Below are positions 41,863-50,718 of a stretch of 60,747 nucleotides of DNA, piece after piece. The DNA is from Stenotrophomonas maltophilia (GTDB taxonomy: Bacteria > Pseudomonadota > Gammaproteobacteria > Xanthomonadales > Xanthomonadaceae): positions 1 through 60,747 of the forward strand of contig NZ_SRHZ01000007.1 in the NCBI RefSeq assembly GCF_004684085.1, read 5' to 3'. The notes beneath the pieces were generated by a model. That model was not told the DNA's origin. It did no database searches and saw only the letters and a program-made list of their open reading frames with translations. The number at the start of each line of letters is the position of its first letter. The first letter of the stretch is position 1. The position numbers and the translations under genes were made by a program.

Positions 41863-43335
41863 GTGGATCCTGCCGTTCGCAAACCGCGTCTGCCTGCCGC
41901 CGCCGGCCTATGTGCCGCGCTGCTGCTGTGGGCGTCGGTCATGCAGGCGGCAGACGGGCGCAGCAGCCAGCAGCGTGCGCGCGAAACGCAGGTGATCGAC
42001 CTGATCGACAGCGGCCGCTTCAGCGACGCCGATGCGCTGCTGGCGACCGGGAGCGATGCTGCCGAAGGCGCGTTCCAGCGTGAGCGCATGCGCCGCATCC
42101 GTCTGGATTTTTCCCTCGACGAAACCGCCGCCAAGTCTGCCGTGCGCCGCTGGATTCCCGATCTGACCGACGAGGAATTCGCGCGCTGGGATCAGCTCGG
42201 CCTGATCGAGCATCTCGATATCGATGGCACGCGTTGGTATTTCAAGCGCGCACCGTCAAACCTGTTCCTGCTCAGCGACCAAGCGCGCGCACGCCGCCGC
42301 GCGGATGCACCGATGTCACCGTCGGGCCCGAACGAGGTGCTCAATGCACACCATGCGCGCGTGGTTGCCGCGGCCGAACAGAGTGGGCAGGCGTCGGTAC
42401 TGCCGCAGCGCATTGAATTCACCCAGTCGCTCACGGTGAAAGCCGATGCCGTGCCGGCCGGCGAAACCGTACGCGCCTGGATTCCGTACCCGCGCGAGAT
42501 TCCGGGCCAGCAGGCGCAGCTGCAGTGGATGGGCAGCGCGCCCGGCAAGGCACGCGTGGCGCCAGCCAGCACCCAGCAGCGCACCGCCTATCTGGAAGCC
42601 AAAGCGGTGGCCGGGCAGCCGACCCGCTTCGAGATCCGCTACGCGGTCACGATCCTCGCGCGGCACACCGTGATCGACCCGGCCAAGGTGCAGCCGACCC
42701 CCGCTGATCCGGCCCTGACGCCCTATCTGGCCGAGCAGCTGCCGCATGTGCGCTTCACCCCGGCGCTGAAGCTGTTCTCCGACCAGGTACTGCAGGGCGA
42801 GACACGTCCGTATGAAGTGGTGCGCAAGCTGTTTGCTGCCGTGGATCGCATTCCCTGGGCCGGTGCGCGAGAGTACTCCACGCTCAGCAACATCAGCGAC
42901 TACGCGCTGCATGCTGGCCATGCCGACTGTGGCCAGCAGACTCTGCTTTTGATTGCGATGCTGCGCATGAACGGCATTCCTGCACGCTGGCAGTCGGGCA
43001 TGGTGTTCTCCGACGATGGCAGCGGCTACAACAATCTGCATGACTGGGGACAGGTCTACCTGGCGCCGTACGGCTGGCTGCCGATGGACGTGACCACTGG
43101 CGCGCTGGTCAGCGATGTGCCTGCACTGCGTGATTTCTATCTGGGTGGCCTCGATGGCTACCGCATCGCCTTCAACGACGATTTCGGCCAGGCCCTCGTG
43201 CCGGCCAAGCAGCACTTCCGCTCGGAAACGGTCGACTCGCAGCGCGGCGAGGCCGAGTGGGCAGGCGGCAACCTGTACTTCGACCAATGGAGCTACGACT
43301 TCCAGTGGCGGGTACTGCCAGCCGGGCAAGGCTAG
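41863..43335 (+). CDS. Periplasmic transglutaminase-like protein
   Basis: 490 residues from the GTG at 41863, with GGGAAG seven bases upstream. The signal peptide ends SVMQAA. An N-terminal region without known family (about 35-180) precedes the transglutaminase-like cysteine-protease fold. The triad is visible as Cys in HAGHADCGQQTLLLIAML, His in YNNLHDWGQVYL and Asp in WLPMDVTTG. Bacterial members are often peptidases or amidases acting on cell-wall or cross-linked peptides. It starts the rightward transcript, 51 bases ahead of the TonB receptor, so it probably acts on what the receptor brings in. Confidence 0.87.
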   Translation: MDPAVRKPRLPAAAGLCAALLLWASVMQAADGRSSQQRARETQVIDLIDSGRFSDADALLATGSDAAEGAFQRERMRRIRLDFSLDETAAKSAVRRWIPDLTDEEFARWDQLGLIEHLDIDGTRWYFKRAPSNLFLLSDQARARRRADAPMSPSGPNEVLNAHHARVVAAAEQSGQASVLPQRIEFTQSLTVKADAVPAGETVRAWIPYPREIPGQQAQLQWMGSAPGKARVAPASTQQRTAYLEAKAVAGQPTRFEIRYAVTILARHTVIDPAKVQPTPADPALTPYLAEQLPHVRFTPALKLFSDQVLQGETRPYEVVRKLFAAVDRIPWAGAREYSTLSNISDYALHAGHADCGQQTLLLIAMLRMNGIPARWQSGMVFSDDGSGYNNLHDWGQVYLAPYGWLPMDVTTGALVSDVPALRDFYLGGLDGYRIAFNDDFGQALVPAKQHFRSETVDSQRGEAEWAGGNLYFDQWSYDFQWRVLPAGQG

Positions 43336-43386
43336 CGCGAAACACCACCCTCAACACCATTCAATTCTTGCAGGAGAGAGCAGGGG

Positions 43387-46386
43387 ATGAAGGCTTACAA
43401 CATCAAGCGGGCGGCGTTGTGCGTCGCCCTTGGCGCCTGTCTGGGCCTGATTGCACCCAGCGCATTCGCACAGGATGGTTCGGTGGTCGGCAGGCTGGTC
43501 AGCGACGCCGGCCAGGTACCGGCCGGGGCCATCGTGACCGTCCGCAATCCGGCCACCGGTTTCGTCCGCTCAGTGCAGGCTGAGGCCAACGGCAGCTACC
43601 GGATTCCGCTGCTGCCGGTCGGCACCTATGACATGGAGGTGAGCCTGCCCGGCGGTGCCGCCAGCCGTGTCGGCCAGGTCACCGTCAGCCTGGGCAGTGC
43701 CACCACGGTGAACGTGCCGCTGGGCGCGGTCAGCACCCTGGGTACGGTGGAGGTGCGCGCGCCGCAGGTGGTGTCGATGGTGGATGTGAAGTCCACCGAA
43801 TCGGCCACCAACATCACCCGCGAGGAGCTGTCGCGCCTGCCGGTGGACCGTGACATCACCGCCGTGGCACTGCTTGCCCCGGGCGCGGTGAAGGGCAAGG
43901 GCTCGCTGGGCGGCCAGGGCATTTCCTTCGGTGGTTCGTCGGTGGCCGAGAACACGGTCTACATCAACGGCCTGAACGTCACCGACTTCTACAACCGGGT
44001 CGGCTTCTCGTCGGTGCCGTTCGCCTTCTACCAGGAATTCCAGGTCAAGACCGGCGGCTATTCGGTAGAGTTCGGGCGCAGTACCGGCGGTGTCATCAAC
44101 GCAGTCACCCGGTCGGGCAGCAACGACTTCAAGGCCGGTGCCGAACTGGTATTCGAACCGCGTGCCTGGCAGTCACAGGCGCGCGACCGCTATGACAGCG
44201 AAGGTAGTCGCTATATCACCGCCAGCCGCGATGACTACAGCCGCAGCGCCCTGAACGTGTTCGCCTCCGGCGCGCTGGTGAAGGACCGCCTGTTCTTCTT
44301 CGGCATGTACGAGGCACGAGACTACCGCCCGACCTCCACCAACGATGCCGGTACCCGCCTGAGCCAGGGCAAAGCCGATGATCCGTTCTGGGGCGGCAAG
44401 ATCGACTGGCAGATCACCGACAACCAGATGCTTTCGCTGTTCGGCTTCTCGGACAAGAGCAAGACCCTGACCGATGTCTATGCCTACGACTACGCCACGG
44501 GACAGGCTGTAGGTGAGCGCAGCAACCAGATCTACAACACCGTAGGTGGCAAGAACTGGTCGGGCACCTACAGCTGGCAGGTCAACAACGACCTGACCAT
44601 GAAGCTGATGTACGGCGAGAACAAGCGCAACCGTGTGCAGAGCTCGCTGATGGACGAGAACTGCAACCGCGTGTTCGACAACCGCACCGCCAGCCAGGGC
44701 GTGCCGCCGGCACTGCAGGGCGACCGCAGCTGCACCAGCAGCGCGCAGCTGGAATCCGCGCTGGACACCCGCAAGGCCGCCCGCGCCGATTTCGAATGGA
44801 CGCTGGGCAACCACCTGCTGCGCTTCGGCATGGACCGCGAGGAGAACACCTCCGACTACAGCCGTGCCTACCCTGGCCCGGGCGGCCTGCGCTACGACAT
44901 CTATGCGCGCACGCCGGGCAGTTCGCTCAACGGTGGCGTGGTACCGGCCAGCGGCCTGGTCGCGCGTACCCGCCGCTACGAAGTGGAGGGCGCGTTCGAG
45001 ACCATCAACTCGGCCTGGTACCTGGAGGACAACTGGCAGGTGACACCGAACCTGCTGCTGAACATGGGCGTGCGCCTGGAAGCCTTCGACAACAAGGGGG
45101 GCGACGGCAGCAGCTACATCAAGATCGACGACATGGTGGCACCGCGCCTGGGCTTCGCCTGGGATGTGCGCGGTGATGGCACCACCAAGGTGTTCGGCAA
45201 CCTGGGCCGCTACTTCCTGCCAGTGGCCAATGTCATCAACATCAAGCAGGCCGGTGGCTTCCTCGACGAACGCACCTGGTATGAGTTCCTGGGCTACAGC
45301 GGTGCGGCCAACAATGTCCCCATGCTGGGCGCGCAGATCGGACCGGTGGACAACTCGCAGGGCGATGGCAGCGTGCCGGACCTGCGTGCCGAAGTGAACC
45401 GGGACATGGATCCGGTGTACCAGGATGAAGCGATCCTCGGCTTCCAGCAGATGATCAATGAAGCCTGGTCGGTCGGCGCCAGCGTGACGTATCGCCGCCT
45501 GCATAACGCCATCGATGACATGAACATCACCGCCACCGGCCAGTGCGGTGCCATCGACGGGGTGTGGGTCATGGGCAACCCAGGCCGCACCAACACCGTC
45601 TGGGGCGACACCAACTGCGATGGCAGCAACGACGGCTGGATCAGCATCGATACGTCCAAGGAAGGCTGGGCGTTGTACGACGATGATGGCAACTACGTGG
45701 GCCAGCGCGGCTGGGTGAAGCCCAAGCGCGACTACAAGGCGCTGGAACTGCAGGTCGACCGTGCGTGGGATGGCAAGTGGGGCTTCAACGCCTCCTATAC
45801 CCTGGCCTATGGGCGCGGCAACGCCGAAGGCCCGGTCAACTCCGATACCGACTTCGCCGATGCCGGCCGCACCGAGAACTTCGACAATCCGTGGGTCAAC
45901 TACCGGGGTTATGGCTACCTGGCCAACGATCGCCGCCACCAGTTCAAGTTCCGCGGCAGCTACGCGTTGACCGAGAACCTGAGCGTGGCCGCCACCCTGG
46001 GCGTACAGTCGGGCAGCCCGATCACCCGCTTCGGTGCCGGCAATCCTTTCGACGACACCGACTTCCACAGCTACTACGTGTGCGTGTCCAACTGCCAGGC
46101 GACGGTGCCGTCCGAGCGTGTGTTCGTGCACTCGCCGCGCGGCGGCGACGGCCGCACGCCGTGGACCTATGACCTGGATGTGAGCGTGTCCTACAAGGTG
46201 CCGATCCCCACCGACCTGCGCCTGAAGTTGGCGGTGTACAACGTTCTGAACCAGCAGCGGGTCGTCACGGTGGACCAGGACTACGAGCCGCAGGACAGCA
46301 TCGGAACGCCGAATCCGCTGTACGGGTATGGCACTGGGTTCCAGTCGCCACGCTATGCGCAGCTGACCGTCACATGGGCCTACTGA
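43387..46386 (+). CDS. TonB-dependent outer-membrane receptor
   Basis: 999 residues with GGAGAGAG upstream and a signal peptide ending APSAFA. A carboxypeptidase-like regulatory domain comes first (about 30-112, GSVVGRLVSDAGQVPAGAIVTV), then a TonB-box-like LGTVEVRA, the plug (about 130-240, with SVEFGRSTGGVINAVT) and a 22-strand barrel ending in the aromatic YAQLTVTWAY. The architecture is that of Oar/SusC-like receptors common in Xanthomonadaceae, which import large nutrients. The ligand is not readable. The neighbours suggest peptidoglycan-derived peptides or muropeptides. Its stop codon lies inside the next gene. Confidence 0.94.
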   Translation: MKAYNIKRAALCVALGACLGLIAPSAFAQDGSVVGRLVSDAGQVPAGAIVTVRNPATGFVRSVQAEANGSYRIPLLPVGTYDMEVSLPGGAASRVGQVTVSLGSATTVNVPLGAVSTLGTVEVRAPQVVSMVDVKSTESATNITREELSRLPVDRDITAVALLAPGAVKGKGSLGGQGISFGGSSVAENTVYINGLNVTDFYNRVGFSSVPFAFYQEFQVKTGGYSVEFGRSTGGVINAVTRSGSNDFKAGAELVFEPRAWQSQARDRYDSEGSRYITASRDDYSRSALNVFASGALVKDRLFFFGMYEARDYRPTSTNDAGTRLSQGKADDPFWGGKIDWQITDNQMLSLFGFSDKSKTLTDVYAYDYATGQAVGERSNQIYNTVGGKNWSGTYSWQVNNDLTMKLMYGENKRNRVQSSLMDENCNRVFDNRTASQGVPPALQGDRSCTSSAQLESALDTRKAARADFEWTLGNHLLRFGMDREENTSDYSRAYPGPGGLRYDIYARTPGSSLNGGVVPASGLVARTRRYEVEGAFETINSAWYLEDNWQVTPNLLLNMGVRLEAFDNKGGDGSSYIKIDDMVAPRLGFAWDVRGDGTTKVFGNLGRYFLPVANVINIKQAGGFLDERTWYEFLGYSGAANNVPMLGAQIGPVDNSQGDGSVPDLRAEVNRDMDPVYQDEAILGFQQMINEAWSVGASVTYRRLHNAIDDMNITATGQCGAIDGVWVMGNPGRTNTVWGDTNCDGSNDGWISIDTSKEGWALYDDDGNYVGQRGWVKPKRDYKALELQVDRAWDGKWGFNASYTLAYGRGNAEGPVNSDTDFADAGRTENFDNPWVNYRGYGYLANDRRHQFKFRGSYALTENLSVAATLGVQSGSPITRFGAGNPFDDTDFHSYYVCVSNCQATVPSERVFVHSPRGGDGRTPWTYDLDVSVSYKVPIPTDLRLKLAVYNVLNQQRVVTVDQDYEPQDSIGTPNPLYGYGTGFQSPRYAQLTVTWAY

Positions 46387-47951
46387 AGGCGGGCGCCCGC
46401 TGCGTGGTCGCACTGATGGTCTTCCCGGCCACGGTGATGGCCGCGCAGGCCGGTGCGACCGCCTCCCTCGATGCCGATGTCGCCGCCGTGGTCCGGGTCG
46501 AGCATCTGCCCGGGCTGGCGATGGCGGTGGTCGAGAATGGGCGGGTGGTCTATCGCCATGCGCAAGGTGCGCGGGGTGACGGCGGCCGCATCGACGAGGA
46601 CACGCTGTTCAAGATCGCCTCCAACAGCAAGGCGATGACCGCCGCACTGCTGGCGCGACTGGTGCAGCAGGGCACGCTGCACTGGGACGATCCAGTGCAG
46701 CAGCACCTGCCCGGTTTCCGCATGTATGACGCCTGGGTGGGCCAGCAGATGCAGGTGCGTGACCTGTTGATCCACAACAGCGGCCTTGGATTGGGTGCCG
46801 GCGATCTGATGCTGTGGCCGGAACCGAACACGTTCACCCGCGCCGACATCATTGCCGGGCTGGCGCACCTGAAGCCGGTCAGCAGTTTCCGCAGCCACTA
46901 TGCCTACGACAACCTGATGTATGTGGTGGCCGGCGAAGTGGCCGCGGCGGCCAGTGGCAAGCCGTATGACCAGTTGATGCGCGAGCAGGTGTTCGAGCCG
47001 CTGGGCCTGTCGCGCTGCCAGGTGGGGGCGTGGTCGGTGAAGCGTGTGGGCAATGTTGCGCAACCGCATGCCCGGCGCGGTGATCGCAATGACGTCGTGA
47101 ACGCAGAGGGTGCGATCAGCCCGGACCTACCGTCGATGGCGGCTGGGGGCATCCGCTGTTCGTTGCGCGACATGACGCGCTGGATGCAGGTGCTGCTGGA
47201 TCCTTCGCTGGTGCCGGACTGGCTGGGCAGCGAGCAGCGGCGCACGCTGTGGACCCTGCACATGCCGATGCCGCTGGGTGAGCGCCAGCGGCGCTGGGAC
47301 AACGCGCACTTCTATGGCTATGGGTATGGCTGGCGCGTGTCCGACATGGACGGGCAGTGGAAGGTGGCGCACACCGGCACGCTGTCGGGCATGTACTCGT
47401 CGCTGGCGCTGCTGCCCGACCGGAAGGTGGGTGTGGTGATGCTGATCAATGGTGAAGGCGAGGACGCACGCACCGCGCTGATGCAGGCCGCGCTGAAGCG
47501 CTTCACCACACCCGACGATGCGCGTCCGGCGATGGAGTACCTGGCCGAACTGAAGGCGGACCAGACCGCTCGTGCGGCAGCCGGGCATCAGCGACCTGTG
47601 ACTTCGGATGCGCAGCGACTCACGGCGTCCGATCTGCAGCGCTGGCAGGGCCGCTACACCGATCCGTGGCTGGGCCCGGCTTCGCTGTGCCCAGGCAAGG
47701 ACGGCCTGCGCTTCAGCGTGGACAAGTCGCCAAAGCTGCAGGCGGCCGTGCTGCAACTGCAGGGGCGCTGGCTGCTGCGCTGGGATACGCTGGGCGAGGA
47801 GGCGCAGGCGTGGCTGCAACCGGGTGAAGGCCCGGCACCGACACTGGACCTGCGCGCCATCGATCCGGACATCGACTTCAGCTATGACTTCCAGGACCTG
47901 CATTTCACTCGTACTGGCGACTGCGCTGGCGGCGACCAGCAGCGCCGCTGA
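46374..47951 (+). CDS. Exported SxxK serine hydrolase (beta-lactamase/DD-peptidase fold)
   Basis: 525 residues; the ATG lies 13 bases inside the receptor gene, so translation is coupled. The signal peptide ends TVMAAQA. The class C beta-lactamase-like fold has its three motifs: SNSK (Ser, Lys, about residues 84-87), YAYDN (the YxN element) and HTG in KVAHTGTLSG. A C-terminal beta-barrel-like extension (about 400-525) resembles the DUF3471-type domains of D-aminopeptidases and esterases. Most likely a peptidase acting on D-residues, such as a D-aminopeptidase or DD-carboxypeptidase, given the locus. A true beta-lactamase is less likely. Confidence 0.9.
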   Translation: MGLLKAGARCVVALMVFPATVMAAQAGATASLDADVAAVVRVEHLPGLAMAVVENGRVVYRHAQGARGDGGRIDEDTLFKIASNSKAMTAALLARLVQQGTLHWDDPVQQHLPGFRMYDAWVGQQMQVRDLLIHNSGLGLGAGDLMLWPEPNTFTRADIIAGLAHLKPVSSFRSHYAYDNLMYVVAGEVAAAASGKPYDQLMREQVFEPLGLSRCQVGAWSVKRVGNVAQPHARRGDRNDVVNAEGAISPDLPSMAAGGIRCSLRDMTRWMQVLLDPSLVPDWLGSEQRRTLWTLHMPMPLGERQRRWDNAHFYGYGYGWRVSDMDGQWKVAHTGTLSGMYSSLALLPDRKVGVVMLINGEGEDARTALMQAALKRFTTPDDARPAMEYLAELKADQTARAAAGHQRPVTSDAQRLTASDLQRWQGRYTDPWLGPASLCPGKDGLRFSVDKSPKLQAAVLQLQGRWLLRWDTLGEEAQAWLQPGEGPAPTLDLRAIDPDIDFSYDFQDLHFTRTGDCAGGDQQRR

Positions 47952-48597
47952 GCCACCGCGCGTTTCATCGGCCACCGACGCGGCCAGCGCCGGATTGGTG
48001 GAGATCCGCACGTTGTCGCCAGGCATCGACATGGACATCCGCTACGCCGGCGCCAACAACTTCACCGGCGCGCCCGTGCCCGGCTATGAGGCGCCGTCCT
48101 GCTACCTGCTGGCGCCGGTGGCGAAGGCACTGGCACAGGTGGAACAGGACCTGCGCGCACAGGGCTTCGGCCTGCGCCTCTACGACTGCTACCGGCCGGT
48201 GCGCTCGGTGCAGGCCTTCATGGCCTGGGTGAACAACCCGCGCGAACTCTCGCGCAAGGCACAGCAGTACCCGGATCTGGACAAGCCACGGCTGCTGGCT
48301 GACGGCTACATCGCCGAGCGCTCCGGCCACAGCCGCGGTGCCACGGTTGATCTGGGCCTGATGGATTGCCGCAGCGGTACATGTGCGCCGTTGGACATGG
48401 GCACCGACTTCGACTTCTTCGGGCCACGTGCGCATACCCGGACGAGCGGGCTGAGTGAGACGCAGCAGGCGAACCGCCAGCAGCTGGTGCAGGCGATGGC
48501 GCGCCGTGGTTTCGTCAACTATCCGCAGGAGTGGTGGCATTACACCCTGCAGCCCGAACCGGATCCCGGTACCGCATACGACGTCCCGGTGCTTTAG
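47884..48597 (+). CDS. ddpX: D-alanyl-D-alanine dipeptidase, VanX/DdpX family
   Basis: 237 residues from the ATG at 47884. This start gives a proper signal peptide (MTSRTCISLVLATALAATSSAAE) and places the first 68 bases inside the hydrolase gene in another frame. The M15D zinc motifs are intact: SGHSRGATVDLGL (His and Asp ligands) and the catalytic EWWHY (Glu and His). YDCYRPVRSVQAFM carries the conserved Arg. It splits D-Ala-D-Ala in the periplasm, freeing D-alanine from the tail of cell-wall peptides. Last gene of the rightward transcript. Confidence 0.93.
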   Translation: MTSRTCISLVLATALAATSSAAEPPRVSSATDAASAGLVEIRTLSPGIDMDIRYAGANNFTGAPVPGYEAPSCYLLAPVAKALAQVEQDLRAQGFGLRLYDCYRPVRSVQAFMAWVNNPRELSRKAQQYPDLDKPRLLADGYIAERSGHSRGATVDLGLMDCRSGTCAPLDMGTDFDFFGPRAHTRTSGLSETQQANRQQLVQAMARRGFVNYPQEWWHYTLQPEPDPGTAYDVPVL

Positions 48598-48642
48598 GCG
48601 GTATCGGCAGGGGGCGCCCTCGACAATTTCCCGCTGCTCCTG

Positions 48643-48757
48643 GTAGGTGTCGACCTTGGTCGACACGGTTGATCCACGGCATGCGTGGACGCCTTTCGTT
48701 CAATTCTCGCGATATTCGATTTCGATGGAGATTCATCCACGCATGGCGTGGATCTAC
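48643..48757. repeat. Three SMAG elements after ddpX
   Basis: 48643-48668 (GTAG head, GTGTCGACC/GGTCGACAC arms), 48668-48690 (ATCCACGG/GCGTGGAC, degenerate head) and 48735-48757 (ATCCACGC arms ending CTAC). Confidence 0.8.
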
Positions 48758-48824
48758 CGTGGCCATCGAATTGGGTCCGGGGCAGATCCCTTACACTGGC
48801 CGCCATCCCACCGTTGCCCACCCG

Positions 48825-49196
48825 ATGAACCTTCCCTTGCACTTCGGCCTGCTCGGTACCCTGGAAGCGGGCGCCATCGCCCTGCTGGTTGGGCTGCTGG
48901 TGTACTTCCTGTGGTCGCAGCTGTGCCGGCTGCTGCACTGGACGGTCGGCCACGCCATCGGCTGGTCCTGTGTCATCGCCGTGATCATCTCCGCCGGCAT
49001 CGATGCATGGAAGCTGTTCTACATGGGCATCGTGCGGCTGGAATCGCCGCTGTATGCGCGCCTGTTCCTCGCCACCATCCACGATCCGAACGAACTCGGC
49101 AGCCGCGTGGTGCTGGAAATCGCCGGTGCGCTCGCCGGTGTCGCTCTGGGATGGGTGTTGTTCAGTTCGCGGTCATTGGAAAAAAACGTCGACTGA
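48825..49196 (+). CDS. Hypothetical inner-membrane protein, 123 residues
   Basis: Starts MNLPLHFGLLGTLEAG at 48825; the upstream frame runs through repeats and is rejected. Three hydrophobic helices (about 12-32, 42-62 and 97-115) with short loops. Two cysteines and several Trp lie in the membrane part. No family is recognised. A small hairpin (CTGCCGG/CCGGCAG, 49214-49233) follows the stop codon but has no T run, so its role as a terminator is doubtful. Confidence 0.75.
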   Translation: MNLPLHFGLLGTLEAGAIALLVGLLVYFLWSQLCRLLHWTVGHAIGWSCVIAVIISAGIDAWKLFYMGIVRLESPLYARLFLATIHDPNELGSRVVLEIAGALAGVALGWVLFSSRSLEKNVD

Positions 49197-49428
49197 CGCA
49201 GGTTTTTCGTTGCCTGCCGGTTAAATCCGGCAGCGCTGAATGCGCATCTTATGAGCTGCTCACTTGCTGCTAACCACCGCGCTAATGCATGCGTGGAGGA
49301 GAGTGGTTAATCGTGTGTGTGCATGCCGGTCGCAACGCAAAATCGATTCAGAAAGACGGTGGCAGGGTAGGTGCCGTGCGGAGACAACACGCCGCGCAAC
49401 ACCACCCAATTGGTAGGAGACACCCCTG

Positions 49429-49839
49429 ATGACTATTCGCAACCGCAAGCCCCTGATCGCCCTGATCGTCGCCGCCGGCAGCGTGCTCGCCATTCCGGCG
49501 ATGGCCCAGTCGGCCAAGCAGCAGGCCGCGCAGGCACAGAACGAAGCCGCGCAGGCGCAGCAGTCGGCGGCACAGGCCGGGCAGGCGGCTGACCAGGCGA
49601 CCAATGCGGCCGCGGCGGCATCGGCGCAGGCCAACGGCGGTGGCCAGACCTGGGCCAGCATCGATACCGATGGCAACGGCACCATCAGCAAGACCGAGGC
49701 GCAGGTGAACGCGGGTCTGGCTCAGGTGTTCGACCAGGCCGATACCAACAAGGACGGCGAGCTGAGCGCCGATGAGTACAAGGCCTACGTGGCCGCGCAG
49801 CAGGCCGGTGCGGGTGCCGGCGCGGCCCAGGGCCGCTGA
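49429..49839 (+). CDS. Secreted EF-hand protein
   Basis: 136 residues with TAGGAG upstream and a signal peptide ending AIPAMAQ. An Ala/Gln-rich helical stretch (about 27-65, low complexity) is followed by two EF-hand loops, DTDGNGTISKTE (about 78-89) and DTNKDGELSADE (about 104-115), each with the usual Asp/Asn/Gly/Glu calcium positions. A periplasmic or secreted calcium binder or sensor. Single gene with its own strong terminator. The 230-base spacer before it shows no further clear signal. Confidence 0.88.
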   Translation: MTIRNRKPLIALIVAAGSVLAIPAMAQSAKQQAAQAQNEAAQAQQSAAQAGQAADQATNAAAAASAQANGGGQTWASIDTDGNGTISKTEAQVNAGLAQVFDQADTNKDGELSADEYKAYVAAQQAGAGAGAAQGR

Positions 49840-49873
49840 TCCGCGCCTGATTCGGGAAGACCGGTGCATGGGG

Positions 49874-49903
49874 ACCCGGGCGGCTACGGCCGCCCGGGTT
49901 TTT
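49874..49903 (+). terminator. Intrinsic terminator of the EF-hand gene
   Basis: ACCCGGGCGG/CCGCCCGGGT stem with a six-base loop, running into TTTTT. Confidence 0.9.
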
Positions 49904-49934
49904 ATCGTCACCAGCACCCCTGTATCCTTGCCCG

Positions 49935-50687
49935 ATGAACACCTCCACGCCTGCGCCGTCGCGCGCCATCGGCCTGGTCGGTTTTGACGGTGACGACACG
50001 CTGTGGAAGAGCGAGGACTACTACCGCAAGGCCGAGCAGGATTACCTTGACCTGCTCTCGCGCTACGTCGACGTGCACGACACGCAGACCGCGCGCCACC
50101 TGCTGGAAGTGCAGCAGCGCCACCTGGGCACCTTCGGCTACGGCGTGAAGAGCATGACCCTGTCGATGATCGAAGCGGCCATCGACATCACCGGCCAGCG
50201 CATCGACGCGAAGGACATCCAGCGCATCCTGGAGATTGGCCACGACACCCTGCGCCATCCGGTCGAGCTGATCGACGGTGTGCGCGAGGCGGTGGCGGCC
50301 ATCGCCGAGCACTACCCGGTGGTGTTGATCACCAAGGGCGACCTGTTCCACCAGGAAGCCAAGATCAAGGTCGCCAACCTGGGCGAGCTGTTCCCGCGCA
50401 TCGAGATCGTCTCCGAGAAAGACCCGGAAACCTACGCCCGCGTGCTGGCCGAATTCGATCTGCCGATGCAGCAGTTCGTGATGGTCGGCAACTCGCTGCG
50501 TTCAGATATCGAGCCGGTGGTCACCCTCGGTGGCTGGGGCGTGCATACCCCGTACGCAGTGACCTGGGCACACGAGACCCAGCACGGCGTGGCCGACGAC
50601 GAACCGCGCATGGTGACTGCCGATACCGCCCACGATTGGCCGGCCGCGCTGGCGGCGATCGAGGCCAAGGCCGCTGCAGCGGCCTGA
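49935..50687 (+). CDS. HAD-superfamily hydrolase
   Basis: 250 residues, cytosolic. Motif I is GFDGDDTLW (nucleophile and acid Asp pair), the cap is helical (about 30-110), motif II Thr/Ser and motif III Lys lie in VVLITKGDLFHQEAKI, and motif IV is MVGNSLRSDIEPV. All four HAD motifs are present, so it should be an active phosphatase. The substrate is unknown. The following exported-protein gene starts 31 bases later and may be co-transcribed. Confidence 0.9.
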   Translation: MNTSTPAPSRAIGLVGFDGDDTLWKSEDYYRKAEQDYLDLLSRYVDVHDTQTARHLLEVQQRHLGTFGYGVKSMTLSMIEAAIDITGQRIDAKDIQRILEIGHDTLRHPVELIDGVREAVAAIAEHYPVVLITKGDLFHQEAKIKVANLGELFPRIEIVSEKDPETYARVLAEFDLPMQQFVMVGNSLRSDIEPVVTLGGWGVHTPYAVTWAHETQHGVADDEPRMVTADTAHDWPAALAAIEAKAAAAA

Positions 50688-50718
50688 CAGGATCCGGCGG
50701 CTGCGGCAGCATCGGGGT

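Noticed and set aside
46374..47951. The SxxK hydrolase as an antibiotic-resistance beta-lactamase
   Set aside because: It has a long extra C-terminal domain, is translationally coupled to a TonB receptor and is followed by a D-Ala-D-Ala dipeptidase. The motifs fit peptidases of the same fold equally well.
47884..48597. ddpX as part of a vancomycin-resistance gene set
   Set aside because: No vanH, vanA-type ligase or vanRS genes are present, and the protein is exported. The neighbours point to wall-peptide use.
49197..49428. Spacer before the EF-hand gene as a possible riboswitch or small RNA
   Set aside because: Only a short hairpin without a T run and no convincing promoter pair were seen.
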